Assembly: GCA_963807225.1 (NCBI GenBank)
Contig: CAWEAD010000005.1
Span: 1,116,001 to 1,180,000 of the forward strand
Length of the DNA stretch: 64,000 nt
From: JAGVGT01 sp963807225
GTDB taxonomy: Bacteria; Desulfobacterota; Desulfobulbia; Desulfobulbales; JAGXFP01
Reading direction: 5' to 3'
The translations under genes and the position numbers were made by a program. Shown here piece after piece: positions 25,604 through 34,498 of this stretch; the stretch's first letter is position 1, and the number at the start of each line of letters is the position of its first letter. Under the pieces are notes generated by a model, which worked only from the letters and a program-made list of their open reading frames with translations, was not told the DNA's origin and did no database searches.

Positions 25604-25758
25604 GGAAACCTGAATCCGTGACGGCTTTGTGCCGTGCTTGTCGTTAATGCATGTAATGTGTGATAGTACCGGCGACATCCTTTGTCGCTCCGGTTCAGCC
25701 CGCCGCCCTGCGGGGCGCCCCTATCGGGCGCTCACGGATTCAGGCGTAAGAGATTAAG

Positions 25759-26121
25759 CTACTTCTTCTGTTGAAGCTCGAAGGCTTTCTCCGCTTTTGC
25801 TGCCGCGGTTTCCGCCCTCCTGGCCGCATCTTCGGCCCTCTGAGCAGCCGCTGCATTTTCACCGCAGCATTCCTTCGCCGTCTGCATGGCCTCTTCGGCC
25901 AGTGCCTTGGCCTGTTCGGCCTCTTGCTGTATCCCCTGCAGTTCCGATGACGCCGCTTTTTCCGCGATCCTGGCCTCAAGAGCCGAAACCCTCTGTTCGA
26001 GCGTGCCGATTCTGTCAACCAGCGGATTTACCTGCTGATCGACATAATCCTTCGTGGCGCAGCCGTAAGATAGAAGGAATAAGACGCTCACTACTAGTGA
26101 CCATACTGTTGCCTTTTTCAT
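25759..26121 (-). CDS. Alanine-rich coiled-coil lipoprotein
   Basis: A 120-residue lipoprotein. Signal MKKATVWSLVVSVLFLLSYGC, lipobox with Cys at 21. Residues 30-60 (VDRIGTLEQRVSALEARIAEK) form a heptad coiled coil, and the rest is a long Ala/Glu/Lys helix (AAAAQRAEDAARRAETAAAKAEKA) as in Lpp-type or Pal-associated helical lipoproteins. The mature N-terminus ATKDYVDQQVNPLVDRI is typical of outer-membrane alanine-zipper lipoproteins. A Cys pair (ECCGE) in mid-helix is unusual. Convergent with the L,D-transpeptidase gene; a role in tethering the outer membrane to peptidoglycan would fit that neighbour but is inference. Confidence 0.8.
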   Translation of the reverse strand: MKKATVWSLVVSVLFLLSYGCATKDYVDQQVNPLVDRIGTLEQRVSALEARIAEKAASSELQGIQQEAEQAKALAEEAMQTAKECCGENAAAAQRAEDAARRAETAAAKAEKAFELQQKK

Positions 26122-26382
26122 TTCCTCACCTCCTTTCGCAAAGGAATGTCTGATGGAAAATCATACAATGGAAAACCGCCGAGAAGAAATCGCTTTTTAC
26201 GGCTTGCCAATTTTTACGGCTTGTTGCCGGTGATGACGGGGGCTGGCCTTGAATTGGAGGAACTGGTGCCGGCGATGTTCACCCCCCTGGTTGCCGTCAA
26301 TCAGCGTAAATCCTTGCCTTCTTTTTGCCAGTGATCTTAAATTTAAACATGATCGGCAATCATCGGCGCAAGGAGGTTCCCA

Positions 26383-27273
26383 ATGAAACCTACAAAGGGT
26401 CTTACCGTTTTGCTTCTCATCTCCGCACTCTTGTGGTTGAGTGCCTGTTCCGGCTCCGATAATTCAGTCAGTTCAGGCGGTTCGGCTCCGGTATCCGTGG
26501 CGCTGACCGATGCCAAACCGATGTTGCCGGCCGCCGCGGAAACGGCCACCAACCTGGAAGTGACCTTCACCGGGGTTGCGGTGCATAGTCCGGAACGGGG
26601 CTGGCGAACGTTGCCTCTCGGCGGTGAGGCGCCCCAAGCCATCGATTTGCTGCAATTCCATGACGGGGCCACGGCCGAGCTTGTGCCGCCGGTACTGCTC
26701 GACAGCGGCAAATACAGCCAAATCAGAATTATGGTCGATCAGGCGAGGATCAGCTTTGACGATGGCGCCAGCTGGACGCCGGTTGAAATTCCCTCGGACC
26801 AATTGAAAACCGACAAGAACTTCGACTTCCGGGTGCTCGGCCCCGAGGCTGTAAATATCATGGTCGACTTTGATCTGAGCCAATCACTGGTAGTAACCGA
26901 TGTCCAGGGTGTGCCGAGCTACAAACTGAAGCCGGTGCTGCACCTGGTGGAAACCGAGCGGGCTGCATCGGTGAGCGGCTCGATTTACGGGGCGGATTTC
27001 TATGGCGACCAGCAGGTGGAGATAACGGTATCGGTGCCTAATCCTGCGCTGGCCTCCGGTTATGAAGTGTACACCCGGCTGGCCCTCGACAAATCCACCA
27101 GTGAAGACCCTACCGGTTTCAAAATTTACTGGCTGGTGCCGGACAGTGCCTATCGGGTGGAGATAGATTTTAATCCTGCGGCGGTCGACGGTCCGGAATA
27201 TGTGGAGGATGTGGCGGCCATGGATCTTGGCCCTGGGGTCGATTTTACGCTGAATAACGGGACGCCGCTCTAA
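26383..27273 (+). CDS. DUF4382-type lipoprotein
   Basis: A 296-residue lipoprotein. Signal with lipobox LSAC (Cys about 26), a short Ser/Gly linker, then a beta-sandwich beginning VSVALTDAKP and containing LEVTFTGVAVHS, IDLLQFHDGATAELVPPVLLDSGKYSQIRI and KLKPVLHLVE, the recognisable DUF4382 pattern. A second domain follows from about 195 (SVSGSIYGADFYGDQQVEITVS). Expected at the outer membrane or periplasmic face; no biochemical role is known for the family. AGGAGG precedes the ATG. It sits inside the segment that looks inserted beside the radical SAM gene. Confidence 0.85.
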   Translation: MKPTKGLTVLLLISALLWLSACSGSDNSVSSGGSAPVSVALTDAKPMLPAAAETATNLEVTFTGVAVHSPERGWRTLPLGGEAPQAIDLLQFHDGATAELVPPVLLDSGKYSQIRIMVDQARISFDDGASWTPVEIPSDQLKTDKNFDFRVLGPEAVNIMVDFDLSQSLVVTDVQGVPSYKLKPVLHLVETERAASVSGSIYGADFYGDQQVEITVSVPNPALASGYEVYTRLALDKSTSEDPTGFKIYWLVPDSAYRVEIDFNPAAVDGPEYVEDVAAMDLGPGVDFTLNNGTPL

Positions 27274-27379
27274 TGAAGAATCGCTTACTAGAGTCGAAAA
27301 AGTATTTCCGAGTCCCAGCCTCTACTCGCCAAGGTCAGGCGCGGGGGCGAGTCATCTCTTGCCTGGCTGGCGATCCTGA

Positions 27380-29119
27380 TCATGCCGTCACCGGCCGGTG
27401 CTCCACCACTCCCACGGGTTCGCCGGCCGGGGCCGGAACTCTGGCCGGGCGGACGGTCTGCCGGGCCGCGAGCTCATTGTGCTCGTAAAAAGTAGCCGGT
27501 TCAATGTTCAGGCCGTCGGCCAGCCGGGCTTCTTCCCGATTCATGGCCCACTTCACATAGCGGCCGATCACCGGCGCCGCCAGGCGGGTCTGCCAGCCGA
27601 AAGTCCGGTATAGCTCCTGCAGCAGGTTCCGCATGGCCGGGGCCAGATCTCGGTCCTTTTTAAACTTGTCGACCATGGCCCAGAGGGCGCCGGCATAGGT
27701 GGTGCGCAAGGGCTGGACCTCCCGGCGATAACGCTCCCGCACGCAGCGGTCCGCGGAGGTGCGATGGCGCTGCCAGCCCTGCAGCATGGTGCGGATCATC
27801 CGGAAGAGGCTGGGGCCGTTGCGCTGGAAATCGCCGGCAAAGGCCTTGAGCAGCATCTGTTGCTCGTCCCCGGCCGGGATGTGGGGATGGATGTGGTTGA
27901 AACGGTACTGGCCGTGACTGTCGGCCGGTGACATGGCCGCGGCCGGCAGCAGGGAGCCTTTGTCCTGCAGCTCGCGGTGCAGCGGCGTGCCGGGATTGGC
28001 GGTATAGAGCATGAACTGATGGAAATCGGTATCATGGCTCACCGCATGGTCGATGACCCGGTCGATGCTGTCCGGGGTATGGTGTTCCAGGCCGATGATC
28101 GAAGAGCCGAGAACTCGGATGCCGTTGCTTTGCAATTCCTTGATCAGAGCCCTGGTGTCCACCCCGCCCAGCTTGCGATATTGGCTGTTTTCGCCTTCCA
28201 GCCCCATCCAGACCCAGGAGATGCCCAGCCGCACCAGTTGTTCCATGCTGTAGGAGCGCAGGACCCGGGCCGAACTGAAGACGTAGATGGACCAGCTTTT
28301 GTGGTGGCTTTCGATGAGCTCCAGGAGTTCCAGGGCTCTTTTGCGGTGCAGCAGGAAGTTCTCGTCCAGGATGAAAAAGGACTGCGTTTTCAGCTCGGTG
28401 GCGATGCGGTCCATGACCTCGAAGAGTTCGGCCCCGGTTTCGTAAAAATTGACAAAGTTCCCCTTGCCGCCGAACAGGGCCGAGGTGGAGCAGAAGTTAC
28501 ACCCCATGGGACAGCCCACCGACGGCACCATAATGGCCGCGGTGTCGCCCGGCTTATCCGGCAGGGTAAGGCCCAGGATCCGGGTGGCGTGGGCCGAGGC
28601 CACGGCCGGATGCTTGATGGGCGCATCCTCCTTCTGGCCGAGATAGCGGCGGAACCAGCGAATCCCCTCGCCCCGCACGATGTGATCCGCCTCGACCTGG
28701 TGTTCCAGGTCCGGCAGGCTGGCGATATGGCCGCCCACCACGATGGTGGCCCGGGGCTGATGGGCCCGGATCAGTTCGCACATCTTTTTGACCTTGCCCA
28801 CATTGGGGATGATGGCGCTGATGCCGATGATGTCGTAGTTTTGCTCGCTGATTTCCGCGACAAAGCGGTCCAGGTCCGGAAAATCGAGCAGGGTGCAGGG
28901 AGCCTCCAGGTTGGCCTGGATCAGCAGCAGGCCGAAAGAGCGATGAAACATGCGCAAGGAAAAGACCCCCTGACCGCGGGTGACCTGGTTGTGGTACAGT
29001 TCCATGGGGTTGATCCGGCGGCTGCCGTATTGGTCGTCAACGGCATAGGGTCCGAAAACGCTGGTCAACAGGACTCGGGCTCGAGTCCCGGCCGGATGGA
29101 TGGGATGTGAATTGGACAT
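27380..29119 (-). CDS. B12-binding-domain radical SAM protein
   Basis: A 579-residue class-B-like radical SAM enzyme. N-terminal part: cobalamin-binding-like Rossmann fold (about 30-160, with IIGISAIIPNVGKVKKMCELI and ATIVVGGHIAS). Core: CPMGCNFCSTS near 202-212 with the CxxxCxxC that holds the 4Fe-4S cluster for SAM cleavage. C-terminal about 150 residues are helical and specific to this subgroup. Substrate unknown; relatives methylate or rearrange lipids and secondary metabolites. I take ATG 29119, which has AAAGGAG at good distance, rather than the longer frame. Divergent from the kinase/regulator operon. Its last 321 bases recur at 24301-24621. Confidence 0.88.
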   Translation of the reverse strand: MSNSHPIHPAGTRARVLLTSVFGPYAVDDQYGSRRINPMELYHNQVTRGQGVFSLRMFHRSFGLLLIQANLEAPCTLLDFPDLDRFVAEISEQNYDIIGISAIIPNVGKVKKMCELIRAHQPRATIVVGGHIASLPDLEHQVEADHIVRGEGIRWFRRYLGQKEDAPIKHPAVASAHATRILGLTLPDKPGDTAAIMVPSVGCPMGCNFCSTSALFGGKGNFVNFYETGAELFEVMDRIATELKTQSFFILDENFLLHRKRALELLELIESHHKSWSIYVFSSARVLRSYSMEQLVRLGISWVWMGLEGENSQYRKLGGVDTRALIKELQSNGIRVLGSSIIGLEHHTPDSIDRVIDHAVSHDTDFHQFMLYTANPGTPLHRELQDKGSLLPAAAMSPADSHGQYRFNHIHPHIPAGDEQQMLLKAFAGDFQRNGPSLFRMIRTMLQGWQRHRTSADRCVRERYRREVQPLRTTYAGALWAMVDKFKKDRDLAPAMRNLLQELYRTFGWQTRLAAPVIGRYVKWAMNREEARLADGLNIEPATFYEHNELAARQTVRPARVPAPAGEPVGVVEHRPVTA

Positions 29120-29330
29120 TGATTTTCTCCTTTGCTGAATCGGTCGTTCCGGGTTGTCGCGGATTTCCCGATCTTGTCTGATGATGGAAATCTGAGTGAG
29201 GCAAGGAGAAAGGAAATTTGATTTCACTTCGAACTGCAAAAATCTTCGGGTCTCTCCCTGTGCATCTCCGGAAAAATTTACTATGATGAGTGTAAGCTGT
29301 TGCGCTCCAGGCCGCCAGCCAAGTTATTGG

Positions 29331-29348
29331 TTTTACAAATCTTTTACA
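29331..29348 (+). promoter_or_regulatory. Tandem TTTTACA boxes upstream of the sensor kinase gene
   Basis: TTTTACA occurs at 29331-29337 and again at 29342-29348, exactly 11 bases apart, about one helical turn. This is the arrangement bound by OmpR/PhoB-family regulators. It lies just upstream of the kinase ATG (29362), so autoregulation by the adjacent response regulator is a reasonable inference; it could also serve the divergent radical SAM gene. Confidence 0.5.
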
Positions 29349-29361
29349 ATGCGGAGCTCCC

Positions 29362-30360
29362 ATGCGACGCTTCCCCTGGTTTCTGCATCCGGTCCTGATT
29401 TTCGTCTTTTCCATCGTTGCCCTGTGTTTCTCCCTGTTCCTCTATATCTACTGGTACGTGAAGGTCAGTTCCGGGTTGGAGGCGGTGCTGAGCAAGACCG
29501 ATCTGCCGCCGGCCCAGTTCGTGGAATGGCGCACCTGGATCGTGATCCTGATCCTCTCCCTGCTGGTGGGACTCATCCTGACCGGCTTCTTCATCATCTT
29601 TGCCTACCAGGTGAAGACCCTGAAGCTCTACCGGCGGCAACAGAATTTCATCGACAATTTCACCCACGAGCTGAAAACGCCGGTAACCTCCCTGCAGCTT
29701 TATCTCGAAACCCTGGACAAGCATGAGCTGACGCGGGACCAGCAGCACAAATACATCAACTACATGCTGGCCGACGTGGCCCGGCTGACCGGCGATATCA
29801 ATCGGATTCTCAACCTCTCACGGCTGGAGGCCGGTCTTTTCAGCGGCGAGTTCGAACCCCTGGATCTGGTCGGGGTGGTGAATCGCTATCTGGAGAAAAA
29901 CCATCAGCTCTTTCGCAATGGCCGGATCACCGTCCATGATCCGGGCGAACCGGTGATCTGTCCGGTCAACGAGTCCCTGTTCGAGATGCTGCTGGCCAAC
30001 CTGCTGACCAATGCCATGCATTACAACGATTCTCCCACCCCCACGGTGGATATCACCCTGGCGGTTAGCCGCGACCGGGTGCGCCTGCTTTTTCAGGACA
30101 ACGGCATCGGCCTGGCGCCCGGGGAGGCCAGAAAGATCTTTCGCAAATTCTATCAGGAGGAAAGGCCCGACCGGCTCCGGAGCGGCGGCTCCGGCCTGGG
30201 GTTGTACCTGGTGGAGCAGATTGTCCGGCAGCACAATGGCAAAGTGCGGGCCTTCAGTCGCGGGGTGGGGCAGGGGACCCGCTTCGAGGTGCTGCTGCCG
30301 CTTCGCCGCAAAAAGGGAACCGGTGCAAAAAGCGAGGAAAATGATGGAAACCGCGCCTAA
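29362..30360 (+). CDS. Sensor histidine kinase
   Basis: A 332-residue membrane kinase of the HisKA type. Two membrane helices (about 9-31 and 59-82) frame a periplasmic loop of only about 28 residues, too short for a ligand-binding domain, so the signal may be in the membrane or from a partner. The phosphoacceptor is in NFTHELKTPVTSLQ; the ATP-binding domain has NLLTNAMHYN (N box), DNGIGL (G1) and GSGLGLYLVEQI (G2). It overlaps the response regulator gene by 20 bases, so they are translated together. GGAG lies 6 bases before the ATG. Confidence 0.93.
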   Translation: MRRFPWFLHPVLIFVFSIVALCFSLFLYIYWYVKVSSGLEAVLSKTDLPPAQFVEWRTWIVILILSLLVGLILTGFFIIFAYQVKTLKLYRRQQNFIDNFTHELKTPVTSLQLYLETLDKHELTRDQQHKYINYMLADVARLTGDINRILNLSRLEAGLFSGEFEPLDLVGVVNRYLEKNHQLFRNGRITVHDPGEPVICPVNESLFEMLLANLLTNAMHYNDSPTPTVDITLAVSRDRVRLLFQDNGIGLAPGEARKIFRKFYQEERPDRLRSGGSGLGLYLVEQIVRQHNGKVRAFSRGVGQGTRFEVLLPLRRKKGTGAKSEENDGNRA

Positions 30361-31084
30361 AAAACGACTCCTGGTGATCGAGGACGACCCCCATATCGCC
30401 GAAGGGTTGGAATTGAATCTGACCCTGCAGGGCCACCAGGTGCGGGTCGCAACCAACGGCATCGAGGGATTGCAGCTCTGGCGGGACTGGCACCCGCAAC
30501 TCATTGTCCTTGATCTCATGCTGCCCGGCCTGGACGGCCTGAGCGTACTGCAGAATATCCGGCTGACGGATAAACGGCTGCCGGTCCTGATCCTCTCGGC
30601 CCGGGGCGATGCGGCCGACCGGATCAAGGGCTTTACGCACGGCGTGGACGACTACCTGGCCAAGCCCTTCAATCTGGAAGAATTCCTGCTGCGGGTCAAG
30701 CGGCTGCTGGAGCGGGACGAATGGCAGCGGCAAGTGCCGGTTCCCACTGCCGATGTCTCGCCGGATATCGGCCCGGTTTACGTCTTTGGTCCCAACCGCA
30801 TCGATTTCACCACCGCCACCGCCTGGTGCCGGGGTGGCACCGTGCAGCTCACCGAGCAGGAGGTCAAACTGCTGAAGCTCTTCATCGCCCACCGGGGTAA
30901 GCCCCTGTCGCGCAGCCGCTTGCAGGAGATCGGCTGGGGCTACGCCCGGAACGTCACCACCCGCACCGTGGACAATTTCATCGTCCGTTTCCGCCGCTAT
31001 TTCGAGGAAAACCCGAAAAAACCGGTCTATTTCAAAAGTCGCCGCGGACTGGGGTATGTGTTTGAGGACGAGAGTGGGGGGTGA
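30341..31084 (+). CDS. OmpR-family response regulator
   Basis: A 247-residue two-domain regulator. The receiver (about 8-122) has the acidic pair (IEDD), the phosphorylated Asp in LIVLDLMLPGLDG and the Lys in YLAKPF. The winged-helix DNA-binding domain (about 150-245) has LTEQEVKLLKLFIAHRGKPLSR, TVDNFIVRFRRYFE and FKSRRGLGYVF. Cognate of the kinase encoded just before; start within the kinase 3' end (tandem ATG at 30341 and 30344). Its last 91 bases, with 36 bases beyond the stop, are repeated exactly at 35783-35909. Confidence 0.93.
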   Translation: MMETAPKKRLLVIEDDPHIAEGLELNLTLQGHQVRVATNGIEGLQLWRDWHPQLIVLDLMLPGLDGLSVLQNIRLTDKRLPVLILSARGDAADRIKGFTHGVDDYLAKPFNLEEFLLRVKRLLERDEWQRQVPVPTADVSPDIGPVYVFGPNRIDFTTATAWCRGGTVQLTEQEVKLLKLFIAHRGKPLSRSRLQEIGWGYARNVTTRTVDNFIVRFRRYFEENPKKPVYFKSRRGLGYVFEDESGG

Positions 31085-31120
31085 TGGCGATCGGTGATAA
31101 AAAATCGTTTATTGCGGCTT
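30994..31120 (+). repeat. 127-base direct repeat, left copy (response regulator 3' end)
   Basis: Identical base for base to 35783-35909, same orientation, offset 4789 bases. It spans the last codons and stop of the response regulator gene and 36 bases beyond. The two copies flank a segment of 4662 bases. Confidence 0.95.
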
Positions 31121-31142
31121 TGTAAGTCAACGGAGGCGTTAC

Positions 31143-31415
31143 AATGGCATATCGCGAAATCTGGCAGCACAAATGGGTCAGGCTTGCGCTATAGTATTAA
31201 TTGCCACGCTTCTCCTTTTTCCCGCAAGATATCAGGATGGCGCGTTGCCGTATCCCGAGAAACTGGAGTTAGGTTATTTTTTTGGTCAGATATGTAAAAC
31301 AGGTTTAGGCGGGATTCCCGGCCTTGACCTAACGAAGGCAGAAGCAGTTGGCATTGGCGGCCTGACCTCGGTTATTCCCCCTGATCCAAGAAACGAGGAG
31401 TTCATTAAGGGTTGA
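31143..31415 (+). pseudogene. Possible small membrane protein with a frameshift
   Basis: GGAGG before the ATG at 31143 starts a short frame (MAYREIWQHKWVRLAL, then stop). One base out of phase the sequence continues as a membrane helix (AIVLIATLLLFPARYQ) and a tail (LGGIPGLDLTKAEAVGIGGL) to a stop at 31413. Joined, they would give a 90-residue single-pass protein. It is the first reading frame after the 127-base repeat, at the left edge of the inserted segment. I recognise no family and the reconstruction is tentative. The rest of 31085-31561 shows nothing else. Confidence 0.35.
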
Positions 31416-31561
31416 TTTTATGGGGCGAACCTACTAAATAAGTTTATAATTAAACGCTTAAATAGTTTGTTGCCACGTTTATTAAAGGGGAATGGGCAGA
31501 TTCTCTGCCACCCGTGCGGATTGCCATTCGCTACGGTAAAGAATGGTGAAAGGAGTTCGAC

Positions 31562-32794
31562 ATGAAGATTTCCAAGACCCTCATTTTTGGCAGCCTGGCG
31601 GTTGCCTCAATGGCCCTGGTCGCGGCAGGCGCCAACAACCGGGCCGATGCCATGAGCAAGAAGCCCGAGGCAGCAGTTCAGGCTGTGAAGCCAGCCGTGG
31701 CCCCGGCCACCTATCAGGCTACATTCTATGTGGCTGCAATGGGCGGCCATTTCGCCAAGGCCGAGGTGACCATCGACCCGGCGGCGGAAAACCCGATTCA
31801 CCTCAACAAGCTCACAAAGATCGACATCGGCGATGAGGCAACCCACGCAACCCACGACGCCCGGATTGATAACCGGAACCGCGATCTGCTGTTCTGGTCC
31901 ACCTACCACATCGATCAAACAACCGGCAAAACCCACGTCGGCAAAAGCGACCTGAAAACCGGCAAGGTGCTGATGGACATAGACGTGCCAACCCCCGAGG
32001 GCGTCGCCATCACCAACCACATGTACTGTGCCTCCGGCCAGACCAACGACTATTTCCTGCCGATCAGTATGTCCAACAAGGGCTATATCGACGTGTTCAG
32101 GAAATCGGATCTCACCAGGGTGCGCAGCGTTTTCCTGGAAGGCACCGAGGCCGACATCCACAAGCCCTATGTCTTCTACCACGGCACCAACTCGCCGGAC
32201 ATGAAGAAATTCTTTATGACCATCAACGAGGCCGACAAGGACCAGGGCACGCCGATCGGCAAGATGCATCTGGTCATGCTCGACACCGATGATCTGGTGA
32301 ATGGTAAGGTGACCGTACTGAAGAAAGGGCTGGCTCCCGGCGCCAAGGCCAGGACCTACAGTTTCCGCCAGTATTTCTCGCCGGACGGCAAGCTCATCGC
32401 CAACTCCGGCGGTGACCGCATGTACCTGATCGACGCCGATACCCTGGAAGTTCTCGACAACGAGATGATGCTGCCGCTGGAAGAAAATCACGACGGTATC
32501 TTCACCCCGGACAGCAGGTACGTCATCGCCACTTCCAGGACCAAGACCCTGGTCGGCGGCAATTACGAGAAAATCGATCGCAGCAGTTACGAATGCGCCA
32601 CCGAAAAGGCCCCCGACAAGGACTTGGGCAACGATGATTACTACATGGACGGCCAGTTGAAACTCTACGATGTGGCGGCCCGCAAGTTCATCGGCACGGC
32701 AACCTCGGTCTGCCTCGCCTGCCACAACGAGGAAGGGGTCGACCAGCACGCCGTCCTTTGCGGTATCGACGCCAACTGGGGCAGCCCCAAATAA
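31562..32794 (+). CDS. Exported beta-propeller-like protein with a single c-haem motif
   Basis: A 410-residue exported protein. Signal peptide about 1-30 (LIFGSLAVASMALVAAGANNRADA). Residues 50-365 look like a seven-bladed propeller of the cytochrome d1/amine-dehydrogenase type: repeated units such as VGKSDLKTGKVLMDIDVPTPEG, GYIDVFRKSDLTRVRSV and RMYLIDADTLEVLDN. Near the C-terminus SVCLACHNEE gives one CxxCH haem-attachment site, with further His and Cys after it. So a periplasmic redox or sensor protein is likely; the partner is unknown. AAGGAG precedes the ATG. Followed by a permease gene; both lie in the segment between the 127-base repeats. Confidence 0.75.
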   Translation: MKISKTLIFGSLAVASMALVAAGANNRADAMSKKPEAAVQAVKPAVAPATYQATFYVAAMGGHFAKAEVTIDPAAENPIHLNKLTKIDIGDEATHATHDARIDNRNRDLLFWSTYHIDQTTGKTHVGKSDLKTGKVLMDIDVPTPEGVAITNHMYCASGQTNDYFLPISMSNKGYIDVFRKSDLTRVRSVFLEGTEADIHKPYVFYHGTNSPDMKKFFMTINEADKDQGTPIGKMHLVMLDTDDLVNGKVTVLKKGLAPGAKARTYSFRQYFSPDGKLIANSGGDRMYLIDADTLEVLDNEMMLPLEENHDGIFTPDSRYVIATSRTKTLVGGNYEKIDRSSYECATEKAPDKDLGNDDYYMDGQLKLYDVAARKFIGTATSVCLACHNEEGVDQHAVLCGIDANWGSPK

Positions 32795-32797
32795 CCC

Positions 32798-32858
32798 GAA
32801 CATCTTTTTCTTCCGGCCGGGCCAACCGCCGCGGCCGGTCCGACCGGAAGATATGTTC
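32798..32858 (+). terminator. Hairpin between propeller and permease genes
   Basis: Nested arms GAACAT/ATGTTC (32798-32803 with 32853-32858) and CTTCCGG/CCGGAAG (32810-32816 with 32844-32850) around a GC-rich loop. There is no terminal T run, so an mRNA stability or partial attenuation structure is more likely than full termination. Confidence 0.5.
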
Positions 32859-32873
32859 ATAGTTTAAAGCAGG

Positions 32874-34070
32874 ATGCACATGGCTGGAAAAGGGGTCTAT
32901 ACCATCGGCGGTCTGGCCTTCAGGTCCGTGTTTCGCAAACTCTTTCGAAACTCGGTACTGGTCCTGGCCGTTTCCCTGCTGGTCAGCCTGTTGGTCTTCG
33001 CCCTCCTGTTCAACAACGCCGTACAGGAAGACCTGGAGGCCGCGGCCCGGAAACTGGGGGCCGATATCGTCATGGTCCCGGCCCAAGCCATTGAAAACGC
33101 CGAAGAATTCATCCTGGAAAGCAAGGAAAAGACCTTTTATATGGACAAGGAAGTCTTCGACCGGGTGGCCTCGCTGCCCGAGGTCCAGGCAGCCACCTAC
33201 CAGATATACCTCACCACCCTCTCCTCGGGATGCTGCAGTATCGTCGACGGCCAGGTCATTGCCTTCGACCCGGAAACCGACTTCGTGGTCAAACCCTGGC
33301 TGCGGGATCCCCCTCCCCTCGCGGCAGGCCAGGTCTATATCGGCAGCTACGTGTACGAATACCTCGGGCTGATCGACACGCCGACCCTGTTCGGTTCCAA
33401 GGTCAAGGTTGCGGCCCACCTGCAAAAAACCGGCACCGGACTGGACCACGGCCTGTTCATGCGCCTGGCGGATCTGGGCAAAATAACCGCCCGAGCAGCA
33501 GGACAATACCGCCCGGGCCAGATTTCCATCGTCTTTCTCAAGATCAGGGAAGGCACCGATCTGCAGGCCTTTATCGCCAGGATCCAGGGACTCAATCCGA
33601 CCATCGGCATCATGACCCGGGGCGACCTCGGCGCCGATGTGCGGGATACCTTGAGGGACATCATTCAGATCTTCGCCTTCGCCATCGGCGTCTCCTCGGT
33701 ACTCGCCATTCTGCTGGCCTGGTCGACATTCACCGCCATGGCCAACGAGCGCCGGCGGGAAGTGGGAATCCTGCGGGCCATCGGCGCCAAACGCTCCCAT
33801 ATCGTCACCCTGTTTCTCTCGGAGGCGGGTATCATCAGCCTGCTGGGCGGCGTTCTCGGCGTCGGCCTCGGCCTGCTGGTCGTCCACTACCTGGGTGACA
33901 ACATCCACCTCATCTCCAGCCTGGACGCCACTCCGACCATTTCGCCCTGGAACATCCTGCTCAGCCTGGCCGCGCTGCTGGCCGGCCTCATCGTCTGCCT
34001 GACCGGCGCCCTCCTGCCGGCGCTCCGCCTGGCCAACCTGGAACCCCTAGATGCTGTCAAGGAGGATTAA
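32874..34070 (+). CDS. FtsX/MacB-type ABC transporter permease
   Basis: A 398-residue permease of the MacB/LolC/FtsX class. First helix about 27-48, a large periplasmic domain (about 50-265), then three helices with the FtsX signature: IFAFAIGVSSVLAILLAWSTF, ANERRREVGILRAIGAKRSHIV and LSLAALLAGLIVCLTGALLPA, ending PLDAVKE. Such proteins couple cytoplasmic ATP hydrolysis to periplasmic mechanical work, not solute channels. No ATPase gene lies beside it, which is unusual. A cysteine pair in SGCCSIVDG in the periplasmic domain may interact with the redox-active haem protein encoded before; that is inference. Start ATG 32874 or 32880. Confidence 0.85.
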   Translation: MHMAGKGVYTIGGLAFRSVFRKLFRNSVLVLAVSLLVSLLVFALLFNNAVQEDLEAAARKLGADIVMVPAQAIENAEEFILESKEKTFYMDKEVFDRVASLPEVQAATYQIYLTTLSSGCCSIVDGQVIAFDPETDFVVKPWLRDPPPLAAGQVYIGSYVYEYLGLIDTPTLFGSKVKVAAHLQKTGTGLDHGLFMRLADLGKITARAAGQYRPGQISIVFLKIREGTDLQAFIARIQGLNPTIGIMTRGDLGADVRDTLRDIIQIFAFAIGVSSVLAILLAWSTFTAMANERRREVGILRAIGAKRSHIVTLFLSEAGIISLLGGVLGVGLGLLVVHYLGDNIHLISSLDATPTISPWNILLSLAALLAGLIVCLTGALLPALRLANLEPLDAVKED

Positions 34071-34498
34071 ATTTGCCCTGCCTCAATGATGCCGGGAAAG
34101 CGCATCTTTGCAGGTAAAATGAGGGTCATCCATTAAATAGCCCTTTGTCAAAAGACTGGCCTCTCCGTTAAGAACCGCCAGGGGTTATGACGAAGGACGA
34201 AGTGATCTTTTTCCACCAGCCTCTCGCGAGGATGGAGGACGAAACGATCTGTTCCCGCCAACCCGTCATCGCGAGAACGGGGGACGAAGCGGTCTATTTT
34301 TAGAGATTGTTTTTTGGGCAGGAAGTAGAAGGTTCCAATGGGAAAAAAACCGGCAGGTTTTCGATCACTTCAACAATCAGATCGACAAATCGGCTTGGTC
34401 GGAACCCGGCAGGAAAAACAAGGGGCGGCCGCTTGGAATGTCAAGCCTGACCCACCCCTTTCCCTGCGGCATCACCTCGACCAATCGGGGAATTGATG
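34071..34498. other. Intergenic region with degenerate short repeats
   Basis: About 430 bases without a gene. Between 34189 and 34305 there are three imperfect units with the core GGACGAA-x-CGATCT, two of them preceded by a CGCGAG word, like the dispersed chromosomal repeats built on GCGAAGCGATCT words in other proteobacteria. The remaining part shows nothing clear. Confidence 0.5.

Noticed and set aside
26146..26334. 62-codon plus-strand ORF before the DUF4382 gene
   Set aside because: No helix or domain pattern; contains a short direct repeat (TTTTTACGGCTTG twice). A small or broken gene cannot be excluded.
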